From Paraplanobispora siamensis (GTDB taxonomy: Bacteria > Actinomycetota > Actinomycetes > Streptosporangiales > Streptosporangiaceae): a stretch of 64,000 nucleotides of DNA. A program made the translations under genes and the position numbers. The stretch spans positions 124,001 through 188,000 of the forward strand of contig NZ_BOOJ01000008.1 in the NCBI RefSeq assembly GCF_016863175.1, given 5' to 3'. Within the stretch, counting starts at the first letter, position 1. Each line of letters starts with the position of its first letter. Of the stretch, positions 35,141-43,923 are shown piece after piece. The notes beneath the pieces were generated by a model. That model ran no database searches, had not been told where the DNA came from, and worked only from the letters and a program-made list of their open reading frames with translations.

Positions 35141-35815
35141 TCAGGGCTCGTCGGCGAACTTCACGCTGACCTTGTCGAAGCCGAGCGTGGTCAGCATGCC
35201 CTGCAGCATCATCTTGGTGTTCTGGTCGGCGCGGTTGCGCAGGTCGCTGGCCAGGGCGGCCTCGCCGATCTTCTTCTCGGCCAGTACGTACAGCTCCTGC
35301 TGGTCGCCCGGGGACGACGACAGGAAGTCGGAGACCCGGTCGAACAGGCCGCGCTCCTGGGAGTAGACGTAGGAGCGCTTGTTGTCGAGGTTGGTCTTCT
35401 CCAGCTGGGCGCGCGGGAGCCGTACCGTGACCGAGGTGCGGTCGGGGGAGACGGTCAGCGCGTCCTTGGTCAGGCCGCTGAAGTCGACGTAGGCGTCGAC
35501 GCTCCCGGCCCCGACGAAGAGGGTCCGGGTGCCTTTGACGGCGTCGGGCAGGAAGTCGGCGTCCTTCTCGAGGTCCACGATGACCTGGAAGTTGCCGGTG
35601 GCCGCCTCGAAGCGGCTGAGGTTGTGGATGGACTGCAGCAGCACGGGCTGACTGCGGTCGACCGTGGTCTCGCCGAAGGGGTTCAGCCACGACCAGGTGA
35701 GCCGGGCCCCCACGACCAGGACGATAACGATCACGAGGAACCCGGCCAGGAAGCGCCAGCGGCGCCGGCGAGGGGCCGCAGGGGCCTCGGGGGGTGCTTC
35801 CACGTCAGCTTTCAC
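35141..35815 (-). CDS. DUF4230 family membrane-anchored protein
   Basis: 224 aa. Pro/Arg-rich cytoplasmic N-terminus, one membrane segment (about 22-43, FLAGFLVIVIVLVVGARLTW), then an extracytoplasmic domain with the DUF4230 pattern LSRFEAATGNFQVIVDLEKD and a C-terminal amphipathic helix. Function of the family is unknown. No lipobox. The gene stands between a terminator and a large membrane-protein gene on the same strand. Confidence 0.85.
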   Translation of the reverse strand: MKADVEAPPEAPAAPRRRRWRFLAGFLVIVIVLVVGARLTWSWLNPFGETTVDRSQPVLLQSIHNLSRFEAATGNFQVIVDLEKDADFLPDAVKGTRTLFVGAGSVDAYVDFSGLTKDALTVSPDRTSVTVRLPRAQLEKTNLDNKRSYVYSQERGLFDRVSDFLSSSPGDQQELYVLAEKKIGEAALASDLRNRADQNTKMMLQGMLTTLGFDKVSVKFADEP

Positions 35816-35883
35816 AAGGGTCTCCTTCCCGGGGCGACCGCCTTCTCACCTCACCCCGGAGCGGGACCCCTGTGCCGATCTTG

Positions 35884-37290
35884 TCAGTTCCCCGGCACTC
35901 CTCGGTCCACCATCCCGCCCGGGGCCGCGGCGCCCTCCGGGATCCCGCGCTCCGGACGCCGGCCGGCCTCCGGCGGACGCGAGGGCTCCATCTGGATCGC
36001 CTGGGCCGCGTGGCCGCCGAAGTGCGCGCTGCGCAGGCGGCACGCGGCGAAGTCGGAGTAGTGCATCCGCAGCCAGCCGCGCCGCTGCACCTCGGTCAGG
36101 CCGGAGAACCACGCCGCGGCGTACTGGTGCTCGGAGAGCGGGCCGCCGGGCAGCGGCTCGCCGCGCAGCCAGGCGACCACGATGTCGCGGTAGCCGTCGG
36201 CCACGCGGTTCTCACAGGCGCCGGCGAGGTTCTCCACGAACTCGTCGGCCGCCCGGTCGGCGAACCCGGCGGCCAGATCGTCCACATGGACCGGGACCGC
36301 GCCCGGCGCGAGGGCGGCGTCGTCGTGCCGGGGCCGCTGCTCGACCCGGGAGAACTCGCCCGGGGTCCCCGCCAGCCGAGAGGCGATCTTGGTGAAGGCG
36401 GAGCCGAGCTCGTCCAGGCCGGTGCGCATGCCCGGGTGCACGCAGACCATGATCGGCCACTCCTGGCAGCTGTAGACCACCCGCTCCGCCGCGACGGGCC
36501 GCGGCTCGGTGAGCAGCCGGGTGACGCCCGCCCCGGCGGCCAGGACCGCCAGCAGCGCCGCGGCCAGCACGAGCGCCTGGCGGGTGACGACCGCGGCCCA
36601 GCCCAGCAGCAGCGCGGCGCTGACCCCGAGCAGCCACAGCGTCTGGTCGGTGAAGGCCGCCGAGCTCAGGCCCTGGAAGATGTCGTACGGCTCCCGTGTG
36701 GCGGGCACCAGCCGGTCGGTCCACGTCGATCCGCCGGCGAGCCAGGTGAACAGCCCGTAGCAGCCGAGCCCGGCCAGCACCGGAGTGATCGTCCACGGGA
36801 TCAGCCAGCCGGTGATCCATCCGATGGTGACGTACAGCGCCAGCCCGGCCACGCTCATGACCAGGCCGCTGGGCAGCAGCCGCCCCGCCTGCTCGGTGAG
36901 GATCGTCCTGACCGCCAGGACCAGCACGGTCGCGGTGAAGGAACCGGTGACCACGACCAGGATCGCCAGCGGCGCGCGCACCGCCTGCCAGGCGGTCAGC
37001 GAGCGGTTGCCGTTCCCGCGCCGCCTGCGGACCGCCACCCAGGCGGCGAAGGCCGCGGCGACCGGCCCGGTGAGCCGGAGCGAGCCGATGAGCGCGACGA
37101 TGATGTTCTCCCACGCGCTGACACCGGGAATGAGGACGCTCCACGCCGCGGCCACGCCCAGCACGAGCAGGACGGCGACCGCCACCAGTGCGCTCTGCTG
37201 GAGTTCCTCGCGTGAAACGCCCCTGTGCTCACGCACCGTGGAGCGTGGGCCGGACCCACGCCGCGTCGATCTGGCCGACGGCCGAGCCAC
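35884..37290 (-). CDS. Polytopic membrane protein of unknown function
   Basis: Up to 468 aa. About seven hydrophobic segments in the first 270 residues (LVAVAVLLVLGVAAAWSVLI, LAILVVVTGSFTATVLVLA, LVMSVAGLALYVTIGWITG and others). A soluble C-terminal domain (about 280-468) contains VYSCQEWPIMVCVHPGMRTG and RRGWLRMHYSDFAACRL. The topology resembles ABC-2-type membrane subunits fused to a metallopeptidase-like tail, but no HExxH is present, so no function is assigned. The GTG at 37290 is uncertain; a GTG 18 codons later is equally possible. Confidence 0.7.
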   Translation of the reverse strand: MARPSARSTRRGSGPRSTVREHRGVSREELQQSALVAVAVLLVLGVAAAWSVLIPGVSAWENIIVALIGSLRLTGPVAAAFAAWVAVRRRRGNGNRSLTAWQAVRAPLAILVVVTGSFTATVLVLAVRTILTEQAGRLLPSGLVMSVAGLALYVTIGWITGWLIPWTITPVLAGLGCYGLFTWLAGGSTWTDRLVPATREPYDIFQGLSSAAFTDQTLWLLGVSAALLLGWAAVVTRQALVLAAALLAVLAAGAGVTRLLTEPRPVAAERVVYSCQEWPIMVCVHPGMRTGLDELGSAFTKIASRLAGTPGEFSRVEQRPRHDDAALAPGAVPVHVDDLAAGFADRAADEFVENLAGACENRVADGYRDIVVAWLRGEPLPGGPLSEHQYAAAWFSGLTEVQRRGWLRMHYSDFAACRLRSAHFGGHAAQAIQMEPSRPPEAGRRPERGIPEGAAAPGGMVDRGVPGN

Positions 37291-37550
37291 GATCGGTATG
37301 GCGTCCGAACGCCTTCGTAATGTCGTTCATCAAGCACCCCCCGTGCCGTGAATGTGCGGAGCCGGCCCTCCGGGCGTCCGGCCCGGCCCGCTTCCCCCGC
37401 AGGCCGGGCTGAGCCCGCGCCACTTGGCCGCGGCCTCACCATTCGATGTGGGAACCATAACTGAGTGTGACGTTTGATGCCCTGCTTCTTGGCGAAGCCA
37501 TCGATCCGATTGCCGTACGTATGTGGATGGACCGGGATGAGGCCGCGCTA

Positions 37551-37570
37551 CGGTAGCCCTGTGGCTACCG
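37551..37570. promoter_or_regulatory. Inverted repeat over the MarR start codon, candidate operator
   Basis: CGGTAGCC-CTGT-GGCTACCG, perfect 8-bp arms, spanning the GTG at 37561. Size and symmetry fit a MarR dimer binding its own start region. The upstream 37291-37550 shows no other gene or element. Confidence 0.45.
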
Positions 37571-38070
37571 GTCAGCTGAACTTGCCGTTCGACCCCATCG
37601 AACGCGCCGCGGACACGTGGCGTGCTCGCTTCGGGCCGTCGTCGGCCATGGCCGCGGTCACCTCGATCATGAGAGCGCACCAGATCCTGTTGTCGCAACT
37701 GGACACGCTACTGAAACCGCATGACTTGACCTTTGCCAGGTACGAGGCACTGGTTTTGCTGACCTTCAGCAAGACGGGAGCGTTGCCGCTCTCCAAGATC
37801 GGCGAGCGGCTGATGGTGCACCCGACGAGCGTCACCAACACCGTCGACCGGCTGGAGCGTGCCGGGCTGGTGCGCCGGATGCGCAACCCCAAGGACGGCC
37901 GCGGGGTGCTGGCGGAGATCACCGACGGCGGCCGGGAGGTCGTGGACCGGGCGACCGAGGCGCTGATGGGCGCCGGATTCGCGATGACGATGTACGGCGA
38001 GGACGAACTGCGGCAGATGTTCGGCCTGCTCAGGACGCTCCGGGTGGCGGCAGGGGACTTCGAGGGCTGA
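37561..38070 (+). CDS. MarR-family transcriptional regulator
   Basis: 169 aa. Winged helix with LTFARYEALVLLTFSKTGAL, the recognition helix in SKIGERLMVHPTSVTNTVDR, and the wing LVRRMRNPKDGRGVLAEIT. N- and C-terminal helices form the dimer. GTG at 37561; a possible ATG lies at 37537. No strong ribosome site, so it may be leaderless. It precedes the IcmA-like mutase by 97 nt in the same direction and may respond to an acyl-CoA or aromatic ligand. Confidence 0.92.
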   Translation: MATGQLNLPFDPIERAADTWRARFGPSSAMAAVTSIMRAHQILLSQLDTLLKPHDLTFARYEALVLLTFSKTGALPLSKIGERLMVHPTSVTNTVDRLERAGLVRRMRNPKDGRGVLAEITDGGREVVDRATEALMGAGFAMTMYGEDELRQMFGLLRTLRVAAGDFEG

Positions 38071-38112
38071 AACCGGGCAGGGAACTGCCCGCGGCGACCT
38101 CTGGCGAAGAAT

Positions 38113-38130
38113 TACTAGGACGTCCTAGTA
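38113..38130. promoter_or_regulatory. Perfect palindrome upstream of the mutase gene
   Basis: TACTAGGACGTCCTAGTA, a perfect 18-bp palindrome 37 nt before the mutase ATG and 42 nt after the marR stop. It is AT-rich at the edges and followed by TTTTT. Two readings are possible: an operator overlapping a -10 (TAGTAT, 38126-38131) for the mutase, or a small intrinsic terminator of marR (stem of 6-7 bp plus T-run). Confidence 0.55.
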
Positions 38131-38167
38131 TTTTTCCGAGGCCACAAGCCGGACGAAGGGGTGGGCG

Positions 38168-39835
38168 ATGAACGCCGAGGAGATCAAGGCGGGGCGGGCA
38201 CGCTGGCAGGCGCGGTTCGACAAGGCAGCCAAGCGCGATTCCGAGTTCCGGACGCTCTCCGGCCTGGAGGTGGAACCGGTCTACGGTCCCTCCGGGGACG
38301 ACCCGCGCTTCGAGCGCATCGGCTGGCCGGGTGAGTACCCCTTCACCCGGGGCCTGCACCCCACCGGCTACCGGGGCAAGGCCTGGACCATCCGGCAGTT
38401 CGCCGGGTTCGGCAACGCCCGCCAGACCAACGAGCGCTACAAGATGATCCTGGCCGCCGGCGGCGGCGGGCTGAGCGTGGCCTTCGACATGCCGACCCTG
38501 ATGGGCCGCGACTCCGACGACCCGCGTTCCCTCGGCGAGGTCGGGCACTGCGGGGTGGCGATCGACTCCGCGCTGGACATGGACCTGCTGTTCGACGGCA
38601 TCCCGCTGGGCGACATCACGACCTCCATGACGATCAGCGGCCCGGCCGTTCCGATCTTCTGCATGTACGTCGTGGCCGCCGAGCGCCAGGGGGTGCCGGT
38701 CGGCCGGCTCAACGGCACGCTCCAGACCGACATCTTCAAGGAGTACATCGCGCAGAAGGAGTGGCTGTTCGCCCCCGAGCCGCACCTGCGGCTGATCGGC
38801 GACCTGATGGAGTTCTGCGCCGCCGAGATCCCCGCCTACAAGCCGCTCAGCGTCTCCGGCTACCACATCCGCGAGGCGGGCTCCACGGCCGCGCAGGAGC
38901 TGGCCTTCACCCTGGCCGACGGGTTCGGGTACGTCGAGCTGGGCCTGTCCCGCGGCCTCGACGTCGACGTCTTCGCCCCCGGGCTGTCATTCTTCTTCGA
39001 CGCGCACATCGACTTCTTCGAGGAGATCGCCAAGTTCCGCGCGGCCCGGCGGATCTGGGCCCGGTGGATGCGCGAGGTCTACGGGGCCAAGACCGACAAG
39101 GCCCAGTGGCTGCGCTTCCACACCCAGACGGCCGGGGTCTCGCTCACCGCGCAGCAGCCGTACAACAACGTGGTCCGCACCGCGATCGAGGCGCTGGCGG
39201 CCGTGCTGGGCGGGACCAATTCGCTGCACACCAACGCCCTGGACGAGGTCCTCGCGCTGCCCACGCAGAAGGCCGCCGAGATCGCGCTGCGCACCCAGCA
39301 GGTGATCATGGAGGAGACCGAGGTCGTCAACGTCGCCGACCCGCTCGGCGGATCCTGGTACGTCGAGGCCCTCACCGACCGCATCGAGGCGGAGGCCGAG
39401 GCGATCTTCGCAAAGATCCGGGACATGGGCTCCGACGGCTCGATGACCTCCGGCATCCTGCGCGGCATCGAGGACGGCTGGTTCATGTCCGAGATCGCCG
39501 AGGCCGCCTTCGACTACCAGCGCAAGCTGGAGAAGGGCGAGAAGAAGATCGTCGGGGTGAACTGCCACACGGCCTCCGCCGAGGAGCCCCTGGAGATCCT
39601 GCGGGTGAGCCACGAGGTCGAGCGCGAGCAGAACCGCGTCCTGGCCGACCGCCGCACGGCCCGCGACCAGGCGGCCGTGGACGCCTCCCTGGCCGCGATG
39701 GTCCAGGTCGCCAGGGGCGAGGGCAACCTGATCCCCACCATGCTCGACGCGGTGCGCGCCGAGGCCACCCTGGGCGAGATCTGCGACGCCCTCCGCGACG
39801 TGTGGGGTGTCTACACCGAACCCGCGCGCTTCTGA
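38168..39835 (+). CDS. icmA: Acyl-CoA mutase large subunit, isobutyryl-CoA mutase (IcmA) type
   Basis: 555 aa. TIM-barrel substrate domain of a B12-dependent acyl-CoA mutase, without the C-terminal cobalamin domain (no DxHxxG), so it needs a separate small subunit. Substrate-specificity residues are Phe78 in TIRQFAG and Gln196 in IAQKEWLF, where methylmalonyl-CoA mutase has Tyr and Arg; this pair marks isobutyryl-CoA/n-butyryl-CoA mutase. [14 protein letters not shown] and [12 protein letters not shown] are family blocks. ATG preceded by GAAGGGG. The IcmB partner was not found in this window. Confidence 0.88.
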   Translation: MNAEEIKAGRARWQARFDKAAKRDSEFRTLSGLEVEPVYGPSGDDPRFERIGWPGEYPFTRGLHPTGYRGKAWTIRQFAGFGNARQTNERYKMILAAGGGGLSVAFDMPTLMGRDSDDPRSLGEVGHCGVAIDSALDMDLLFDGIPLGDITTSMTISGPAVPIFCMYVVAAERQGVPVGRLNGTLQTDIFKEYIAQKEWLFAPEPHLRLIGDLMEFCAAEIPAYKPLSVSGYHIREAGSTAAQELAFTLADGFGYVELGLSRGLDVDVFAPGLSFFFDAHIDFFEEIAKFRAARRIWARWMREVYGAKTDKAQWLRFHTQTAGVSLTAQQPYNNVVRTAIEALAAVLGGTNSLHTNALDEVLALPTQKAAEIALRTQQVIMEETEVVNVADPLGGSWYVEALTDRIEAEAEAIFAKIRDMGSDGSMTSGILRGIEDGWFMSEIAEAAFDYQRKLEKGEKKIVGVNCHTASAEEPLEILRVSHEVEREQNRVLADRRTARDQAAVDASLAAMVQVARGEGNLIPTMLDAVRAEATLGEICDALRDVWGVYTEPARF

Positions 39836-39859
39836 TTGCGACGCTGACGCGTCGCAATC
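39834..39859 (+). terminator. Terminator of the mutase gene
   Basis: GATTGCGACGC-TGAC-GCGTCGCAATC, perfect 11-bp stem with a 4-nt loop, beginning inside the stop codon. No T-run, as is common in high-GC actinobacteria. Confidence 0.65.
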
Positions 39860-39902
39860 GGACACAGCGCGGCCATGGGCAGAGATGCGGCAGGATTGAG
39901 TC

Positions 39903-40829
39903 ATGAGCCCAGCGGACTTCACTCGACCCGGATCGCTTTACGGTGCCGTGGATCTCGGCGCGCGCAAGCAGGCGCTGGACGCGCAGGCGCGGCGGGAGGC
40001 CGCGGCGCAGGAGAGCGGGGGCGTTCCGGCGCCGGTCATCGATGTCGACGACGCGAGCTTCGCGACCGAGGTCGTCGAACGCTCCATGAACAGCCTGGTG
40101 CTGCTGGAACTCACCGTCACCCGTGCCGAGCAGGCCAGGCAGTACAGCCTCCTGCTGGAGAAGCTGGCCGCGGAGAACGCGGGCCGATGGACGCTGGCGC
40201 GGGTGGACGTCGAGACCAGCCAGCAGATCGCCCAGGTCCTGCGGGTGCAGAACGTGCCCGCGCTCTACGCCATCTTCCAGGGCCAGCCGGTGGCGGTGGT
40301 CCCCGGGATCGCCACCGAGGCGCAGCTGCGGGACTGGCTGTCGCAGCTCCTGGAGGCCCTGGCGCAGTACCTCCCGCCGGCCGGCGAGGCGCCCGGCGCC
40401 GGGCCGCAGGAGCCCCCGGCCGACCCGGAGATCATCGAGGCCGAGCGCGCCATCGACGCCGGTGACCTCGACGCGGCCACGGCGGCCTACGAGCGGCTGC
40501 TGACCCGTTCCCCGAACAACGCCGACGCCAAGCTGGGCCTGGCCGGGCTCGGGCTGATCCGGCGGACCCAGGACGTCGATCCGGCCGAGCTGGAGCGCCG
40601 CCTGGGCGATCCGGCGGACATCGACGCCCAGCTTCTGGCCGCGGACTTCGAGCTGCTCTCCGGCGACGTCGACGCCGCCTTCGACCGGCTCGTCGCGGTC
40701 GTGCGCCGGACCGCGGGCGACGACCGCAACAAGGCGAGGGTGCACCTGCTCGGCCTGTTCGACACCCTTCCGGCGGAAGACCCGTCCGTCGCCAGGGCGC
40801 GCAGGAACCTGGCCTCCGCGCTGTTCTGA
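39903..40829 (+). CDS. YbbN/CnoX-like thioredoxin-TPR protein
   Basis: 308 aa. Thioredoxin-like domain (about 45-155) with FATEVVERSMNSLVLLELTV, VDVETSQQIAQVLRVQNVPA and LYAIFQGQPV, but the CxxC position reads TVTRAEQ, so it lacks disulfide redox activity. A C-terminal tetratricopeptide part (about 180-308) has AIDAGDLDAATAAYERLL and LLSGDVDAAFDRL. E. coli YbbN/CnoX is a redox-linked holdase that works with GroEL/DnaK; a chaperone-adaptor role is inferred. ATG follows a 67-nt gap after the mutase. Confidence 0.88.
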   Translation: MSPADFTRPGSLYGAVDLGARKQALDAQARREAAAQESGGVPAPVIDVDDASFATEVVERSMNSLVLLELTVTRAEQARQYSLLLEKLAAENAGRWTLARVDVETSQQIAQVLRVQNVPALYAIFQGQPVAVVPGIATEAQLRDWLSQLLEALAQYLPPAGEAPGAGPQEPPADPEIIEAERAIDAGDLDAATAAYERLLTRSPNNADAKLGLAGLGLIRRTQDVDPAELERRLGDPADIDAQLLAADFELLSGDVDAAFDRLVAVVRRTAGDDRNKARVHLLGLFDTLPAEDPSVARARRNLASALF

Positions 40830-40901
40830 GCCGCGGGGGATTCCCCGATCCGGACGGCCGGAAAAGTCGTACGGACACCCTCGCGCGGGCATAAACGGAG
40901 C

Positions 40902-41531
40902 ATGCGGGTCGTCACCATCTCCGCGACGTACGGCACCGCCGGAAGCGTGATCGGCCCGGCGGTGGCCGATCGCCTGGGCGTGCCGTTCGTGGACCGGGCC
41001 ATCCCCGGCGCGGTGGCCGAAGAGCTCGGCTGCACGCTGGAGGAGGCCCTCGCCCACGACGACCGTTCCGAGCACGGGCTCGGCTGGCTGCTGTCGGGGG
41101 CCGTACGGCTCCCGACGGCCACGTTCGGCGGTGTGGACGTCTATCTGCCGGGGGCGATGCCTCCGCCCCCGGAGGACTTCGTCTCCCACACCGAGGCGGT
41201 GATCAGGAAGGTCGCCGCGGAGCAGGGCGGTGTGATCCTCGGCCGGGCCGGGGCGCTGGTCCTGGCCGCCCATCCGGGGGCGCTGCACGTACGGCTGGAC
41301 GCCCCGCAGCGGCGGCGGATCCTGCAGACGGCCGCCCTGGCCGGGGTGAGCGAGCGTGAGGCGCGCAGGCTGGTGGAGGACAACGACCGGGCGCGCACGG
41401 CCTACGTCCGCCACTTCTACCGTGCCGATCCGGCTTCTCCGGAGCTGTACCACCTGGTCCTGGACAGCACGACCATCCCGGTGAGCACCTGTGTGGAGCT
41501 GATCGTGACCGCTTCGACGGCTCTGGGCTGA
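40902..41531 (+). CDS. Cytidylate kinase-like family protein
   Basis: 209 aa. Begins MRVVTISATYGTAGSVIGPA, a P-loop-like variant (GTAGS) of the cytidylate-kinase-2 group. VPFVDRAIPGAV, GGVILGRAGALVLAAHPGA and VRLDAPQRRRI follow the family order, with RLVEDNDRARTAYVRHFY as lid region. Many such proteins are annotated AAA or CMP-kinase-like and lack a proven reaction; the classical GxxGSGK is altered, so kinase activity is uncertain. Confidence 0.8.
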   Translation: MRVVTISATYGTAGSVIGPAVADRLGVPFVDRAIPGAVAEELGCTLEEALAHDDRSEHGLGWLLSGAVRLPTATFGGVDVYLPGAMPPPPEDFVSHTEAVIRKVAAEQGGVILGRAGALVLAAHPGALHVRLDAPQRRRILQTAALAGVSEREARRLVEDNDRARTAYVRHFYRADPASPELYHLVLDSTTIPVSTCVELIVTASTALG

Positions 41532-41613
41532 CCACCCCGGCGCGCGCACCACCGGGGGAGTGGCACGATGGAGGGACCCCGAACCAGGTCAGTCGCAAAG
41601 GAGCGGATTGGCT

Positions 41614-43026
41614 GTGGCCACAGTCCCTAGCGTGTCGTACTCCATCACCGTGCGCCTGGAGGTGCCGGCGGGAGGCAAGGCGGTCAGCCAGCTCACCCAC
41701 GCCGTAGAGTCCGCCGGGGGTGTGGTCACCGCTCTCGACGTGACCACCGCCGGTCACGAGACCCTGCGCATCGACGTCACCTGCGCCGCGCGCGACACCG
41801 ACCACGCCCAGGCCATCGTCGACAAGCTCGACGTCGTCGAGGGCGTCGTCATCCACAAGGTGTCCGACCGGACCTTCCTCATGCACCTCGGCGGCAAGAT
41901 CGAGATGAAGTCGAAGGTGCCGCTGCGCAACCGTGACGAGCTCTCCATGGCCTACACGCCCGGCGTCGCCCGGGTCTCCATGGCGATCGCCCGCAATCCC
42001 GAGGACGCCCGCCGTCTGACGATCAAGCGCAACAGCGTCGCCGTGGTCACCGACGGCTCGGCCGTGCTCGGCCTGGGCAACATCGGCCCGTCCGCCGCGC
42101 TGCCCGTCATGGAGGGCAAGGCCGCCCTCTTCAAGAGGTTCGCCGACATCGACGCCTGGCCGATCTGCCTGGACACCCAGGACGTCGACAAAATCGTGGA
42201 GATCGTCCGTTGCATCGCCCCGGGTTTCGGCGGCATCAACCTGGAGGACATCTCGGCGCCGCGCTGTTTCGAGGTGGAGCGCAGGCTGCGCGAGCTGCTG
42301 GACATCCCCGTCTTCCACGACGACCAGCACGGCACCGCGATCTGCGTGCTCGCCGCGCTGACCAACGCGCTGCGGGTGGTCGGCAAGGAGCTGTCGGGGG
42401 TGCGCATCACCCTGGCCGGCGCGGGCGCGGCGGGTACGGCCGTGCTGCGCCTGCTGCTCGCCGCCGGCGCGCGCAACGTGATCGTCTGCGACTATCTGGG
42501 CGCCGTGCACCGGGGGCGCGACGACCTGGACGACTCGCTCCGGTGGATCGCCGACCACACCAACGTCGAGGGCTACTCCGGCGACCTGCGCGGCGCGGTC
42601 AAGGGCGCCGACGTGTTCATCGGGGTCTCCGCACCCGGCATCCTCAACGGCGACGACATCGCCACGATGGCCGAGAACGCCGTGGTCTTCGCGCTGGCCA
42701 ACCCGGAGCCCGAGGTCTCGCCCGACGACGCCCGCGAGCACGCCGCCGTGGTCGCCACGGGCCGGTCGGACTACCCCAACCAGATCAACAACGTCCTGGC
42801 CTTCCCCGGGGTCTTCCGCGGCCTGCTCGACGCCCAGGCGAGCGTGGTCAACCAGGAGATGCTGCTGGCCGCCGCCCGCGCGCTGGCCGCCGTGGTGACC
42901 GACGAGGAGCTCGGCCCGAACTACATCATCCCCAGCGTGTTCCACCCCGACGTGGCGGGCGCCGTCGCGGCGGCCGTACGCGAGTCCGCCGGGGGCCGGG
43001 CGCGCACCGGCATGACCGAGGCGTAG
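41614..43026 (+). CDS. NAD-dependent malic enzyme with N-terminal ACT domain
   Basis: 470 aa. An ACT-like regulatory domain (about 5-85, YSITVRLEVPAGGKAVSQLT) precedes the malic-enzyme core. Core motifs are LSMAYTPGVARV, VVTDGSAVLGLGNIGPSAAL, the metal-site FHDDQHGTAICVLAAL, the NAD loop LAGAGAAGTAVLRLL and FALANPEPEV. Decarboxylates malate to pyruvate. GTG at 41614 lies 10 nt after AAAGGAG; a TTG at 41608 is closer to it and is the alternative start. The ACT domain implies allosteric control, probably by an amino acid. Confidence 0.93.
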   Translation: MATVPSVSYSITVRLEVPAGGKAVSQLTHAVESAGGVVTALDVTTAGHETLRIDVTCAARDTDHAQAIVDKLDVVEGVVIHKVSDRTFLMHLGGKIEMKSKVPLRNRDELSMAYTPGVARVSMAIARNPEDARRLTIKRNSVAVVTDGSAVLGLGNIGPSAALPVMEGKAALFKRFADIDAWPICLDTQDVDKIVEIVRCIAPGFGGINLEDISAPRCFEVERRLRELLDIPVFHDDQHGTAICVLAALTNALRVVGKELSGVRITLAGAGAAGTAVLRLLLAAGARNVIVCDYLGAVHRGRDDLDDSLRWIADHTNVEGYSGDLRGAVKGADVFIGVSAPGILNGDDIATMAENAVVFALANPEPEVSPDDAREHAAVVATGRSDYPNQINNVLAFPGVFRGLLDAQASVVNQEMLLAAARALAAVVTDEELGPNYIIPSVFHPDVAGAVAAAVRESAGGRARTGMTEA

Positions 43027-43144
43027 CCGTACCGGCCGTTTGGTGCGGGATTTCGTGTGAAAAAGGTGGCATAACGCGGAAGTTCGATGTGTGAGATGGG
43101 GGGTGGGGCGGCGAAACGCGGGCCGCACCCTTCATGATGGAGGA

Positions 43145-43723
43145 ATGGCGGAGGCGATCTATGTCGGCGGTCTGCTGGTGGCGACCCCGAAGCTCGACGA
43201 CCCCAACTTCCGGCGCAGTGTGATCCTGATCCTGGAGCATGACATCGAGGGGGGAACCCTCGGGGTGGTGCTCAACCGGCCGAGCGACATCTCGGTGACC
43301 CAGGTGCTCCCCACCTGGGACTCTCTCGTCACCGGCCCGCCCGTGCTGTTCCAGGGCGGGCCCGTCCAGACCGACAGCGCCCTGGCGCTGGCCGCCGTGC
43401 CGAGCGGTCAGGAGCCGCTGGGCTGGCGGCGCCTGCACACGGGCACCGCCGCGGTGTCCCGGCTCGGCACCGTCGACCTCGACGCCCCGCCGGAGATCCT
43501 GGCCGGTGAGATCGCCCAGATGCGGATCTTCGCCGGCTACGCGGGATGGACCGCGGGCCAGCTGGAGGCCGAGATCGGCGAGGGGGCCTGGTACGTGGTG
43601 GACGCCGAGGCCGGCGACACCTTCCACGACGACCCCGGCACCCTGTGGCGCGCCGTGCTCCGCCGCCAGCCCGGCGAACTGGCCTACGTGGCGACCTGCC
43701 CCGACGACCCCTCCATGAACTGA
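43145..43723 (+). CDS. YqgE/AlgH family protein (DUF179)
   Basis: 192 aa. Family blocks GGLLVATPKLDDPNFRRSVI, LEHDIEGGTLGVVLNRPSD, VLFQGGPVQTDSALAL and MRIFAGYAGWTAGQLEAEI are all present. The protein folds as a compact beta domain; the molecular function is unsettled despite the AlgH regulatory name. ATG 43145 is preceded at short distance by GGAGG. Its 3' flank was invaded by the IS630-type composite beginning 7 nt after the stop. Confidence 0.93.
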   Translation: MAEAIYVGGLLVATPKLDDPNFRRSVILILEHDIEGGTLGVVLNRPSDISVTQVLPTWDSLVTGPPVLFQGGPVQTDSALALAAVPSGQEPLGWRRLHTGTAAVSRLGTVDLDAPPEILAGEIAQMRIFAGYAGWTAGQLEAEIGEGAWYVVDAEAGDTFHDDPGTLWRAVLRRQPGELAYVATCPDDPSMN

Positions 43724-43730
43724 CCGCCTA

Positions 43731-43853
43731 GTGCTGTGACCGGAAACGATCACCGGGTTGGCGCGTAGGACGCTCCTGCCAGTTGGATGGTGCTGATCAC
43801 GTTCGATCGGCACTCGGGAGGCCAGGTGACGCACCGGTCAAGGTCCGCAGGCT
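43731..43853 (+). mobile_element. Solo end of the second IS630 type
   Basis: 123 bp identical to the inverted right end of the complete copy (45858 downwards) except for one lost base near 43833 and one substitution. It includes the terminal repeat and the first codons of a transposase (ATGGTGCTGATCACGTTCGA). Near-identity indicates a recent common origin. Confidence 0.9.
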
Positions 43854-43923
43854 GCACAACTGCAGGACGTCCATCACGGCAATGAGATGTGCTGGATCTC
43901 GCCTCTACGTTTTGCCCGCTTGG

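Noticed and set aside
35884-37290. ABC-2 permease assignment for the large membrane protein
   Set aside because: Topology is partly similar, but no adjacent ATPase and no diagnostic motif were found; left as unknown.
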